From positions 1-6,236 of the forward strand of contig CAMWRN010000150.1 of NCBI GenBank assembly GCA_947176675.1: 6,236 bases of DNA. The letters are read 5' to 3'. A program made the translations under genes and the position numbers. A model generated the notes under the pieces. It was given only the letters and a program-made list of their open reading frames with translations, was not told where the DNA came from and searched no databases. Source of the stretch: an uncultured Clostridia bacterium. GTDB taxonomy: Bacteria > Bacillota > Clostridia > Oscillospirales > Ruminococcaceae. Below are positions 1-6,144 of the stretch, piece by piece (position 1 is the first letter of the stretch; each line of letters opens with the position of its first letter).

Positions 1-46
1 TGTTCAAAAGTCAATTTAAGGATTCCTTTCTATGGTCTGTTTGTCC

Positions 47-75
47 TTGACTCGTACTCCAAAGTATTATATAAT
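47..75 (+). promoter_or_regulatory. SigA-type promoter of the GNAT gene
   Basis: TTGACT at 47-52 and a perfect TATAAT at 70-75 are separated by 17 bases, the ideal spacing for the main vegetative sigma factor. Transcription should start near position 82, leaving a leader of about 35 bases before the ATG at 117. The -10 box lies inside an inverted repeat (60-90), so the promoter is probably regulated. Upstream bases 1-46 show no other recognisable element. Confidence 0.85.
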
Positions 76-90
76 ATTGAAAATACTTTG
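60..90. promoter_or_regulatory. Operator-like inverted repeat over the GNAT promoter
   Basis: The perfect 9-bp arms CAAAGTATT (60-68) and AATACTTTG (82-90) are separated by 13 bases and enclose the -10 box. A second, overlapping perfect palindrome, TATTATATAATA, lies at 65-76. The predicted transcription start (about 82) falls within the right arm, so the full dyad is not transcribed as an RNA hairpin. A DNA-binding site for a dimeric repressor is the simplest reading. The regulator cannot be named, and AT-rich sequence around -10 boxes gives some palindromes by chance, although 9 of 9 matching arms is unusual. Confidence 0.55.
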
Positions 91-100
91 TGCGAAATGT

Positions 101-106
101 AAGGAG
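101..106 (+). promoter_or_regulatory. Ribosome binding site of the GNAT gene
   Basis: AAGGAG sits 10 bases upstream of the ATG at 117 and fixes that codon as the start. The in-frame GTG at 90 lies upstream of this site and within the promoter dyad, so it is not used. Confidence 0.85.
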
Positions 107-116
107 CGGTCATGTT

Positions 117-962
117 ATGAAAGATAAAATTTACGGACTTTTTTCAAAATGCTTCCCGCAGCTTTCTATCGGAAAGGACGTCTTTTTCAGACTTCTCGAT
201 CCCGACAGCTGCCGCATCATTCCATGCCTTGAGGACGGCGTTCTTGTAGGCTGTTCTGTCGTTCATGGCAATTGTATCCGTCTTTTGTGCGTACTTCCCG
301 AAAGCCGCGGAAATGGCATAGGAAGCCGTCTGCTGCGTGAAAGCGAGCAGCTCATAGCCGAAAGCGGCTTTGACCTCGCTGTCCTCGGAGGACGAGATTC
401 GGGACTGTTTATCGGCGAAATCGTTCCCGTCGGTCGGCAGGACGGTATGGTCGATACCTTTTTCAGCCGCAGGGGTTACGGCGCGGAGGAAGAATGTATT
501 GAAATGAAAATGTCCCTCGGTGATTTTGACTGCGGAAAGCTTGATATCCAGCCATGTCCGGACGGAGTGAGCTTCGGTTATATAGGAAAGGAGGACGGGG
601 ATATGCTGCGTCGCACCGTAGAATCGGTCGATCCCGACTGGGTGCAGTATTTCACCTTTGAAAGTCCCGTATTTGCCGCAAAGCTTGACGGAAAGATCGT
701 TGGATTCTGCATTGTTGATGAAAACGCCGATACCGTTATAAGCAGCGGCAGCAATAACGTTGGCTCTGTCGGCTGCGTTGGGGTAGCTCCTGAAATGCGT
801 CAAAAAGGCGTTGGACTTGCCATGGTTGCCGAAGCAATGCAGAGCATAAAGCAAAACGGCTGCACTGACGCTTTCATTCACTATACGTATCTGGACAAGT
901 GGTACGGCAGGCTCGGTTTAAGGACGTTTCTGCGGTATCGCTTCAGCGAAAAAAAGCTGTAG
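117..962 (+). CDS. Two-domain GNAT family N-acetyltransferase
   Basis: A 281-residue cytoplasmic protein with two GNAT folds in tandem. GNAT enzymes move an acetyl group from acetyl-CoA to an amine; the substrate cannot be told from sequence. The N-terminal domain (about 20-130) has a beta-strand 4/acyl-CoA loop signature at 60-69, with R64-x-x-G67-x-G69, and a late FFxxRGY element at 115-121 of the kind closing a GNAT domain. The C-terminal domain (about 150-281) has the same signature at 221-233 (VGVAPEM then R228-x-x-G231-x-G233), followed by a WYGRLGL element near 262-268. Both CoA loops look intact, whereas in many tandem GNATs one is degenerate. The ATG at 117 is chosen from the AAGGAG 10 bases before it. 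The gene is monocistronic with its own promoter and probable operator, and converges on the phosphatase gene 15 bases away. The family call is secure; the specific function is unknown. Confidence 0.9.
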   Translation: MKDKIYGLFSKCFPQLSIGKDVFFRLLDPDSCRIIPCLEDGVLVGCSVVHGNCIRLLCVLPESRGNGIGSRLLRESEQLIAESGFDLAVLGGRDSGLFIGEIVPVGRQDGMVDTFFSRRGYGAEEECIEMKMSLGDFDCGKLDIQPCPDGVSFGYIGKEDGDMLRRTVESVDPDWVQYFTFESPVFAAKLDGKIVGFCIVDENADTVISSGSNNVGSVGCVGVAPEMRQKGVGLAMVAEAMQSIKQNGCTDAFIHYTYLDKWYGRLGLRTFLRYRFSEKKL

Positions 963-977
963 AAAATATCCAGCGTA

Positions 978-1442
978 CTATTGGTTTTCTTTCTCAATAT
1001 ATTTGAGAAGCGCGGCACAGCCCTCATAAATATCGTCGAAAGCGATGTCGAAGCGTCCGCTGTACCACGGGTCGGAAATATCCCCAACCCGATCGGTAAA
1101 CTCCAGCAGCTTGTGTACCTTTCCTTTTGGGTCGCTGCCGAATATACGCATGATATTCCGCATATTGTTCCCGTCCATAACAAGGAACATATCGTACCTG
1201 TCATAGTCGCTTTTTTTTAGCTGAACAGCATATTTGCCGCCGAAGGGTATACCGCGGCGGCTTAATTCTGCCTTTGCGGGAGGATAAATGGAATTTCCGA
1301 TCTCTTCCGTGCTTGTGGCGCTTGAAGCTATGTAAATGTCTGATTCCGGGCAGTTCTTTTTTACAAGGTATTTCATAATAAATTCAGCTGTCGGTGAGCG
1401 GCAAATGTTTCCGTGGCAGACGAACATTATGCTTTTTATCAT
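978..1442 (-). CDS. Low-molecular-weight protein tyrosine phosphatase
   Basis: A 154-residue cytoplasmic phosphatase, the normal length for the family, which removes phosphate from tyrosine residues through a cysteinyl-phosphate intermediate. The P-loop is at the N terminus: VCHGNICRSP with nucleophile C9 and R15 (C-x5-R-S). The general acid is D124 in DPWYSG (124-129). Isoleucine 13 in the P-loop matches tyrosine phosphatases rather than the arginine phosphatase YwlE, which has threonine there. The ATG at 1442 is chosen because AAAGGAG lies 8 bases upstream; the longer open frame up to 1520 would run through the promoter. Members often reverse tyrosine kinases controlling exopolysaccharide or stress responses, but no kinase or capsule gene is in this window. 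The gene has its own promoter and no obvious terminator before the convergent GNAT gene. Confidence 0.95.
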   Translation of the reverse strand: MIKSIMFVCHGNICRSPTAEFIMKYLVKKNCPESDIYIASSATSTEEIGNSIYPPAKAELSRRGIPFGGKYAVQLKKSDYDRYDMFLVMDGNNMRNIMRIFGSDPKGKVHKLLEFTDRVGDISDPWYSGRFDIAFDDIYEGCAALLKYIEKENQ

Positions 1443-1450
1443 TTTGAGGG

Positions 1451-1457
1451 CTCCTTT
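1451..1457 (-). promoter_or_regulatory. Ribosome binding site of the phosphatase gene
   Basis: Read on the minus strand this is AAAGGAG, 8 bases before the ATG at 1442. It decides the start in favour of the family-typical N terminus MIKSIMFVCHGN. Confidence 0.85.
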
Positions 1458-1491
1458 CGGAAATGGGATTTTGTTCCGATATATTATTTTT

Positions 1492-1520
1492 ATTGTACCA
1501 TATTTTATATATTTGGTCAA
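1492..1520 (-). promoter_or_regulatory. Extended -10 promoter of the phosphatase gene
   Basis: On the minus strand TTGACC (1520-1515) and TACAAT (1497-1492) are 17 bases apart, and a TG one base before the -10 gives an extended -10 element. Transcription should begin near 1485, giving a leader of about 40 bases with the ribosome binding site at its end. Confidence 0.8.
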
Positions 1521-1720
1521 GGCGGCTTACGGTATGACATAATGAAATCAATTTGTGGAATCTGCGGGCGGGGAAACTCTGTCCTTACGAAATATTAAGG
1601 TGAATTTACCCTCAACCTTAAATGTGCATAACATAATTATCGTTCCGAACATCTCACGATGGAGGTGACTCAACCGGCATGGTTCCCCGCTAAATCAAGA
1701 TTTATATGCACATTATTGAA
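1521..1720. other. 200-bp intergenic region with several inverted repeats, no convincing gene
   Basis: This stretch lies between the phosphatase promoter and the terminator of the yceG-like/telA unit. It contains CCTTA (1583-1587) facing TAAGG (1596-1600), and TTAAGGT (1595-1601) facing ACCTTAA (1615-1621). These two pairings share the middle segment and so would exclude each other in an RNA. It also has a 10-bp inverted repeat at 1621-1714 with smaller hairpins inside. CTCAACC occurs twice, at 1611-1617 and 1669-1675. The only intergenic small ORF (1542-1598, 18 codons) has no ribosome binding site. An unrecognised structured RNA, a regulatory leader or a decayed mobile element are all possible; I recognise no known riboswitch or tRNA. 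Confidence 0.4.
1621..1714. repeat. Long-range perfect 10-bp inverted repeat enclosing two hairpins
   Basis: AATGTGCATA (1621-1630) is exactly complementary to TATGCACATT (1705-1714). Between the arms are two potential hairpins: ATCGT (1639-1643) with ACGAT (1656-1660), and AACC (1672-1675) with GGTT (1681-1684). There is also a DNA palindrome, AAATC-AA-GATTT (1692-1703). In RNA this would fold as a closing stem with two inner hairpins, a three-way-junction shape. No clear target-site duplication flanks the arms, which argues mildly against a recent miniature transposon. The transcribed strand cannot be decided. Confidence 0.45.
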
Positions 1721-1752
1721 AAGTGTGAGTACCGTTTTCGATACTCACACTT
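1721..1752 (-). terminator. Hairpin terminator of the yceG-like/telA unit
   Basis: Perfect 11-bp arms (AAGTGTGAGTA, 1721-1731, and its complement, 1742-1752) lie 8 bases beyond the telA stop codon. On the minus strand the stem can extend inward to about 14 pairs around an AAAA loop. The T-run after the stem on that strand is short and interrupted (TTC, then AATAATG), so termination may be imperfect, but the position is right. Confidence 0.7.
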
Positions 1753-1760
1753 CAACAAAA

Positions 1761-2927
1761 TTATTTCGTTTCGCTCATTTTAGCGCGGTAATCCTCTTTA
1801 AGCTTCTGCAAACGTACGGAATCCTCCTTACGCTGCTGTTTTGCCGCGTCCTGTATCTTCCTCGTTTCCTCGATACCGTCAACGATGGTTTTCCATGTTT
1901 CTTCAAGGGTATCCACCTTAATGGAGCTTCCCGAAGCAAGCTGCGTCGTCAGTTTGGTCTGAGCAACAGTATTCTGTGCGTTTTTAAGAAGAAGCTCGTT
2001 GGTTTTCTCGTCCAGAGCCTGCATAGCCTCCGCCTGAACACGCTGTCTTTTCAGCATTACCGCCTGTGCCAGAGCCTGCTTGAACACGGGCATTGTAATG
2101 ATAAACGCCGAGTTGATCTTTCTTATAAGGTTCAGATTGGAGAACTGCATAGCTTTCAGCATGGGGACTGTCTGCATAGCAACATTCTCAGCAATTTTCA
2201 GATCCATGACTCTCTGCTCGAAAACCTGCCTGGTCTGCTCAAGAGTTTGGAGATCCATTGCCACCGCACCCGAATCGGGTTCAGCTTCAAGCTTTTTGCG
2301 GTAATCCTCGATATACTGGTCAAGCTCCACGCAAGCCTGCTCGCCCGCCATTATATACAAGAGCAGATCCTTGTAGTACTGGATATTCGCGTTGAACATT
2401 GTCTCCAGCTTAACGTTGGAGGCTTCTATCTCGGTCTCGTACTGCCTTAACTGAACGTATATCTTGTCTACATCCTCGCCCATTGTGTGGTACTTTGCAA
2501 GAAGCTTGTCGACCTGCTTTCTCAGATTTGCAAATATACCCTTCTTGCCGTCGTCGGTAAGCTCCTTTGCGTCGAACTGCTCCATTACTGCGGACAGGTG
2601 CATAAGCAGCTCTCCCGAATCGTTGATCTGATCCATGTTCATAGAGTTGAGCACCTGATCGGAAGCTTTGGATATCTCCATCGCCACTTCGTTTCCGAAC
2701 TTGACGATAGAGTTAACGTCGTTGATATTGATAGTGCTTACAAGCTTGTCGACCTCTTCGTTTTTGACAAGCTCCTGCTTTAACTCGTCCGCCTTTGCGG
2801 TCATTGAGAATTCCTGGGGAACGTTGGTTTGAATGTTAAGAGGAGCAGCCGTTACGGTCACATCGGTTGTAACAGCTCCCGCAGCTTGTGCCTGAGCCTC
2901 CGTCGAAGGTGTGAATTTAAGCGCCAT
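1761..2927 (-). CDS. TelA-family (toxic anion resistance) protein, YceH-like
   Basis: A 388-residue, largely alpha-helical soluble protein of the TelA/KlaA family (PF05816), whose founders were found through tellurite resistance and whose B. subtilis relative YceH sits next to YceG. Residues 1-45 are Ala/Thr/Gln-rich and probably disordered. Helical, coiled-coil-prone segments fill about 46-330. The conserved family motif appears at 262-280 (FSNLNLIRKINSAF followed by IITMP). The C terminus (341-388) is a charged helix rich in Lys, Arg and Glu. There is no signal peptide or membrane span. The start at 2927 is chosen from AAAGGAAG about 10 bases upstream, and because the longer frame to 3023 would overlap the preceding gene by nearly 100 bases. 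Its ATG follows the upstream TAA by one base, so the two genes are probably translationally coupled. A cellular mechanism for TelA is not established; a role in envelope stress is inferred from family and context. Confidence 0.92.
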   Translation of the reverse strand: MALKFTPSTEAQAQAAGAVTTDVTVTAAPLNIQTNVPQEFSMTAKADELKQELVKNEEVDKLVSTININDVNSIVKFGNEVAMEISKASDQVLNSMNMDQINDSGELLMHLSAVMEQFDAKELTDDGKKGIFANLRKQVDKLLAKYHTMGEDVDKIYVQLRQYETEIEASNVKLETMFNANIQYYKDLLLYIMAGEQACVELDQYIEDYRKKLEAEPDSGAVAMDLQTLEQTRQVFEQRVMDLKIAENVAMQTVPMLKAMQFSNLNLIRKINSAFIITMPVFKQALAQAVMLKRQRVQAEAMQALDEKTNELLLKNAQNTVAQTKLTTQLASGSSIKVDTLEETWKTIVDGIEETRKIQDAAKQQRKEDSVRLQKLKEDYRAKMSETK

Positions 2928-2928
2928 T

Positions 2929-4557
2929 TTACTTTCTTCCTTTCTTAAACAGTTTTCCGAACAGTCCTTTGCCGTTCGGTTCGGGAATGGAATCGGGTAT
3001 CCTGAATTTCGGTATGTGCACATTATACTCGAACTCGTTCATTGTATGGGTCTCGAACGCCGCGTCGCTGACAAAGGTTTCGATATTTCTATATCCTGTA
3101 GGAGTGTATATGAGAATATCGAACCCGAGAAGATTGAACAGCACAAGCTGAATACATTCGATCTTGCTGAACGTGTCCTCGATAACATCTATGATAATAA
3201 GCTTTGGTATGTCCTTGGTAAAATCGTATTTTTGAAGCAGCTTCAGTATTTCCCTGTCAAGATTTGTACCCACATAAAGCACCAGCGGAAGAAGCTCGTT
3301 ACGGTCTATTTTCAGCAGACCCGTGTCTACAGCCTCCTGCATTTTGTTAAAAATTAGCATTTGCAGACTGTCGGATAAATATCCGTATTTGTTCAGCGGG
3401 GAATTTTTAAGCTTATCCGTCAGTATCTGTTCACCCACATAGTACGGATTGTAAATGTCGAGGCGTGTCTCCCCGAATTTTCTGTAGCTGGGAGACTTTG
3501 AGATTATTCTTGTGTCGGGGGAAAGCTTCCACCTCACGTTGTCCCAGTAAGCGTTGAGATTACCGTCCTTGACCCCGCTTATTTTTGCGAAGATGTTCGG
3601 TATAGTCACCTTTGAACCGTTTGCTGCAAATCCTGTTCGGTACTTTGCGGGCTGATGCCACAGCACGTCTATTTCCTCATAGGTGGTTTTCAGCGTAAGG
3701 GACTGCATATCCGAAAACTGGAAATCGCGGAAGATAGTGTCGTTGCTGTAAAGAATATTGTTAAGCTCCTTGGAAGCGTTGTAGGCGACCGTGGCAAGCT
3801 TTGTCTTTACCGGCTTGTCGGGATAAGGCGTAACCGGAACGGAGCAGGGCAGCTCAAAAATCTGCATACGCCCTTCAAGATTATTTTTTTTCAGAGCTGC
3901 AAGTCCCGACAGATTGCTGCAAATATACAGCACGTCTATTCCGATACGGGACATAAAATGCAGAAAAGCAGTTTCGGCGGACGTGATATTACCGTAGTAC
4001 ATCAGCACGGGAATTTCCGTGTGGTCTCGGCGGAACGCCTCCGAACCGAGACAGCGGTTCATCCAGACGATAAGAGTCTGCGCTGCGGAAAGAGCCTCTT
4101 TGCCGCTCATTCCTTTCAGGAAAAGCGGCAAAGTTTCCCTTGCAAGCTTAGTCCTCACCTCGTCGCCGGGGACGTTTACCAGCGCCGCAAGCTCATCGGG
4201 AAGAGTTTCCATGTCCCTGTCGTCCACAATGCTTATCCCGTCGAAAACTGAAAGCTCGTCTGGCGTGGGCGGTTTCAGCTCATACTCGCTGTAAAGAAGC
4301 AGCTTGGGACACTTTATCAAGTCCTCCCGAAGATTGTAAAGCATATTGTGGAAATCCGCCTTTTCGTCCTCCTCCGATGGCGCGCCCAAAAGCGCGGCAA
4401 AATATACGGGGATAAGCTGTTCGGCGGTAAAGTGACCTCCTCTGGACAGAAGCCTTTCCGAATGTGACTCGAAAATATCCTTTGTAAATGTATCCGAGGA
4501 GGTGGTAACAGTCTGGACCAGTTTTTTATTTTCAGTAGAAAAACCTTCAAAAATCAT
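2929..4557 (-). CDS. YceG-like protein of tellurite/stress-resistance clusters
   Basis: A 542-residue protein that I assign to the YceG_bac family (PF14266) from its length, its position directly before a TelA gene, and its sequence character. The B. subtilis family member is similar in length and pairs with yceH. Its biochemical activity is not known; comparative work has placed it in a proposed biosynthetic module of Ter-type systems. Two stretches resemble each other: 182-217 (IP, hydrophobic strand, helix, then GIDVLYI) and 450-485 (IP, hydrophobic strand, helix, then GFDILIY). This suggests two related Rossmann-like alpha/beta units. The C terminus (529-542) is short, basic and amphipathic (GLFGKLFKKGRK) and might touch membrane or nucleic acid. 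No signal peptide or membrane helix is seen. The start at 4557 has only a modest AAAGG about 12 bases upstream, but no better in-frame start exists nearby. It is the first gene of a two-gene operon. Confidence 0.8.
   Translation of the reverse strand: MIFEGFSTENKKLVQTVTTSSDTFTKDIFESHSERLLSRGGHFTAEQLIPVYFAALLGAPSEEDEKADFHNMLYNLREDLIKCPKLLLYSEYELKPPTPDELSVFDGISIVDDRDMETLPDELAALVNVPGDEVRTKLARETLPLFLKGMSGKEALSAAQTLIVWMNRCLGSEAFRRDHTEIPVLMYYGNITSAETAFLHFMSRIGIDVLYICSNLSGLAALKKNNLEGRMQIFELPCSVPVTPYPDKPVKTKLATVAYNASKELNNILYSNDTIFRDFQFSDMQSLTLKTTYEEIDVLWHQPAKYRTGFAANGSKVTIPNIFAKISGVKDGNLNAYWDNVRWKLSPDTRIISKSPSYRKFGETRLDIYNPYYVGEQILTDKLKNSPLNKYGYLSDSLQMLIFNKMQEAVDTGLLKIDRNELLPLVLYVGTNLDREILKLLQKYDFTKDIPKLIIIDVIEDTFSKIECIQLVLFNLLGFDILIYTPTGYRNIETFVSDAAFETHTMNEFEYNVHIPKFRIPDSIPEPNGKGLFGKLFKKGRK
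2936..2943 (-). promoter_or_regulatory. Ribosome binding site of telA inside the end of the yceG-like gene
   Basis: AAAGGAAG on the minus strand lies within the last codons of the upstream gene, whose stop is at 2931-2929, one base before the ATG at 2927. This arrangement fixes the telA start and implies coupled translation. Confidence 0.75.
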
Positions 4558-4595
4558 ATAGCAGAAGCGCCTTTCAGATCAAAACATAGGTATAG

Positions 4596-4610
4596 GCGGG
4601 AATACCCCGC
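4596..4610 (-). promoter_or_regulatory. GC-rich hairpin at the 5' end of the yceG-like/telA transcript
   Basis: On the minus strand GCGGG (4610-4606) pairs with CCCGC (4600-4596) around a 5-base loop. The predicted transcription start, 6-7 bases past the -10 box, falls at about 4610, so the message would begin with this stem. Such 5'-terminal hairpins are known to slow mRNA decay; this role is inferred. Confidence 0.5.
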
Positions 4611-4615
4611 AAAAT

Positions 4616-4639
4616 TATTATACTATACATCGTATAATA
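4616..4639. promoter_or_regulatory. Operator-like dyad in the yceG-like promoter
   Basis: Perfect 8-bp arms TATTATAC (4616-4623) and GTATAATA (4632-4639) with an 8-base centre occupy the whole spacer and the -10 box of the minus-strand promoter. A protein bound here would exclude RNA polymerase, so repression is likely. Because one arm contains the -10 box itself, part of the symmetry could be chance. The regulator is not identifiable. Confidence 0.5.
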
Positions 4640-4645
4640 TGTCAA
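4617..4645 (-). promoter_or_regulatory. Perfect consensus promoter of the yceG-like/telA operon
   Basis: On the minus strand TTGACA (4645-4640) and TATAAT (4622-4617) both match the vegetative consensus in full and are 17 bases apart. A promoter this strong combined with an overlapping dyad suggests a unit that is repressed and then expressed strongly on induction. The leader to the ATG at 4557 is about 53 bases. Confidence 0.9.
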
Positions 4646-4672
4646 TACAATAAGCAGAATATTTTTTTGAGA

Positions 4673-4708
4673 AACGCCCGCAGATCATCGCTTACGTCTG
4701 CGGGCGTT
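4673..4708 (-). terminator. Hairpin terminator of the dynamin-like gene
   Basis: Perfect 12-bp arms (AACGCCCGCAGA, 4673-4684, and its complement, 4697-4708) enclose a 12-base loop, 33 bases beyond the dynamin stop codon. On the minus strand the stem is followed by TCTC and then an A-run, so the U-tract is poor. Even so, the GC-rich stem just after a gene and just before a new promoter is best read as a terminator separating the two units. Confidence 0.7.
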
Positions 4709-4741
4709 ATGTGCCAAGCCGGTATAAGCGGTCAAAATGCG

Positions 4742-6124
4742 TTAAACCGCGTATTGTGAGAGTATCTCAGCTGCGCTTTTCAGTACCACAGCAGCCTCCT
4801 CCAGATATTTCCTTACAGACGCGCTGCTTGTGCCGGAGGACATCTCCATAGCATGGCTGAGAGCGTTCCTGCTCACGTCCACCTGAGTCTGGTACAGGGA
4901 GTCAAGCTGTTTCAGAGCGTTTTCCTCCATAGCTTTGTATGCTGCGTTCAAGTCCTTGACAGTCTTATTTCTTATATCATCGTAGTTTTCGAGAGCCATG
5001 TCGATAACGTCGGTAGTGCGTTTACGTCCCAGAATATTCCTGAACGAGGACATTGCGCCGGACGGGAACGAGTCTCCGTTTCCCGAAGAAGCCGCCGACA
5101 TAACAGACTTGGATACCAGCATATTCAGGTCGTCTATAGAATCCTTTACCGAAACGTCCGCATCGCCCGAAATACCGTTTATGCCGAGCTTTTTGGAAAG
5201 CTCCGCGCCCAGCTGAGCGATTATTATGCTGAGCTTCTGGCGGTGGATATCCAGGCATTTCCTGTAAGCTTCGCCTACCTTGTCAACCAAGAACGAGTAG
5301 AAGTGCTTGTCGATATCCTCGGGAGGAACAGAGCTGCGGCTTTCCAGAATATCTTCTCTCAGCTTTGAGAAGAAGCCGTACATCCACTGCTCCGCTTCCT
5401 GCTGCATTTCGGTAATGCTCAGCAGTATTTTTGGTTTTTTGCTTTCCAGCGCAGTGGCAAGTGTGGAACACTCCCGCTCTATGCTTTGGGAGATATCGTC
5501 CAGCTTTTTTCTGTCCATAGCCATCATTTCGTATATCATGCGAATACGGGCGGCAGTGTCATTTATCATTAGGTTGAGCATTGTAAGTACTCGCTGTGTA
5601 CGTATAATATCCTTTTGGAGAATAATCTCACGCTTGAGGGACATCTCAAATTTCAGAAATTCATTTTCATAAAATTCTTGGAATCCCTTTATGTCAGGAC
5701 GGTTCAGACCGATCTTGCGGCGGTATTCGTCAATGCCGCTTACACCGTAAACAAACGCGTTCGGCATAATGGATTCGCATCGTTCGCTTACGCGGTTTAT
5801 GATCTTTTCAATGTCCTCCTGAGTGTTCATTGCGTCTATCATGTTGACGAGAACATACAGCTTGTTGAAGCTGAGAGGACGGATATGGCTTGCCAGAAAG
5901 AACTGCTCAGACTCCGAAAAGGGCGACAGCGCGCTTGCGATATATATTACCGCGTCGGCGTTGACAAGGTAGTCCTGTACCTGCTTGTCGAGGCAGTCAA
6001 GGTCGCTCAGACCCGGAGTGTCAACAATTCGTATTTCTTTCAGAAGCTCCGCATCGTCCCGAATGTCGATGTATTCGAGCGTGTCGGGGAAAGCCCTCAT
6101 AAGCTTTTCCAGTTTTTCCCGCAC
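4742..6124 (-). CDS. Dynamin-like GTPase, C-terminal part; N terminus frame-disrupted and off the window
   Basis: The open frame (460 residues from a GTG at 6124) encodes most of a dynamin-family protein, a membrane-associated GTPase that remodels or repairs membranes. Visible GTPase motifs are G3 DTPG (35-38), a G4-like NMID (94-97) instead of N/T-K-x-D, and a G5-like GVSG (127-130). The rest (about 150-460) is helical and coiled-coil-rich, with a Ser/Gly-rich linker near 339-355, as expected of a dynamin stalk. No membrane span is seen. The P-loop (G1) is absent because it lies beyond the window edge. The GTG has no ribosome binding site and is not the true start. Codons upstream to 6187 read NTHSGSCAENGQRISLTADD, and from about 6150 they continue a sequence encoded in another frame (6145-6236). 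The gene therefore carries a one-base frame break, either real or a sequencing error. Confidence 0.85.
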   Translation of the reverse strand: MREKLEKLMRAFPDTLEYIDIRDDAELLKEIRIVDTPGLSDLDCLDKQVQDYLVNADAVIYIASALSPFSESEQFFLASHIRPLSFNKLYVLVNMIDAMNTQEDIEKIINRVSERCESIMPNAFVYGVSGIDEYRRKIGLNRPDIKGFQEFYENEFLKFEMSLKREIILQKDIIRTQRVLTMLNLMINDTAARIRMIYEMMAMDRKKLDDISQSIERECSTLATALESKKPKILLSITEMQQEAEQWMYGFFSKLREDILESRSSVPPEDIDKHFYSFLVDKVGEAYRKCLDIHRQKLSIIIAQLGAELSKKLGINGISGDADVSVKDSIDDLNMLVSKSVMSAASSGNGDSFPSGAMSSFRNILGRKRTTDVIDMALENYDDIRNKTVKDLNAAYKAMEENALKQLDSLYQTQVDVSRNALSHAMEMSSGTSSASVRKYLEEAAVVLKSAAEILSQYAV

Positions 6125-6144
6125 AAGGTCGTCCGCGGTAAGGC

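Noticed and set aside
90..116. Longer GNAT start at the GTG at 90
   Set aside because: It lies upstream of the AAGGAG at 101-106 and overlaps the promoter dyad; the ATG at 117 has ideal spacing.
144..881. 245-codon open frame antisense to the GNAT gene
   Set aside because: It mirrors the codon structure of the real gene; no recognisable domain or ribosome binding site.
1443..1520. Longer phosphatase N terminus up to 1520
   Set aside because: The extension covers the -10 and -35 boxes and the ribosome binding site; the family begins close to the C-x5-R loop.
1513..1543. Plus-strand promoter with extended -10 TGACATAAT that might transcribe the intergenic repeats
   Set aside because: The only -35 candidate (TTGGTC) is 19 bases away and overlaps the opposing promoter; too weak to call.
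1542..1598. 18-codon ORF with a C-x2-C pair (CGICGRG)
   Set aside because: There is no ribosome binding site, it is too short to judge, and it overlaps an inverted repeat.
1674..1687. CCGGCATGGT stretch resembling the start of the hepatitis delta ribozyme core
   Set aside because: Only about ten bases match; I cannot find the matching P1 strand or the catalytic cytosine junction downstream.
1661..1714. tRNA-like GGTTC segment
   Set aside because: There is no acceptor stem, anticodon arm or TTCRANY T-loop.
1659..2450. 263-codon plus-strand open frame opposite telA
   Set aside because: It runs through the terminator hairpin and antisense to a well-supported TelA gene; no ribosome binding site matches its start and its protein shows no domain.
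2928..3023. Longer TelA N terminus up to 3023
   Set aside because: It would overlap the end of the YceG-like gene by about 95 bases, and its residues look unlike the family; the ATG at 2927 has a proper ribosome binding site.
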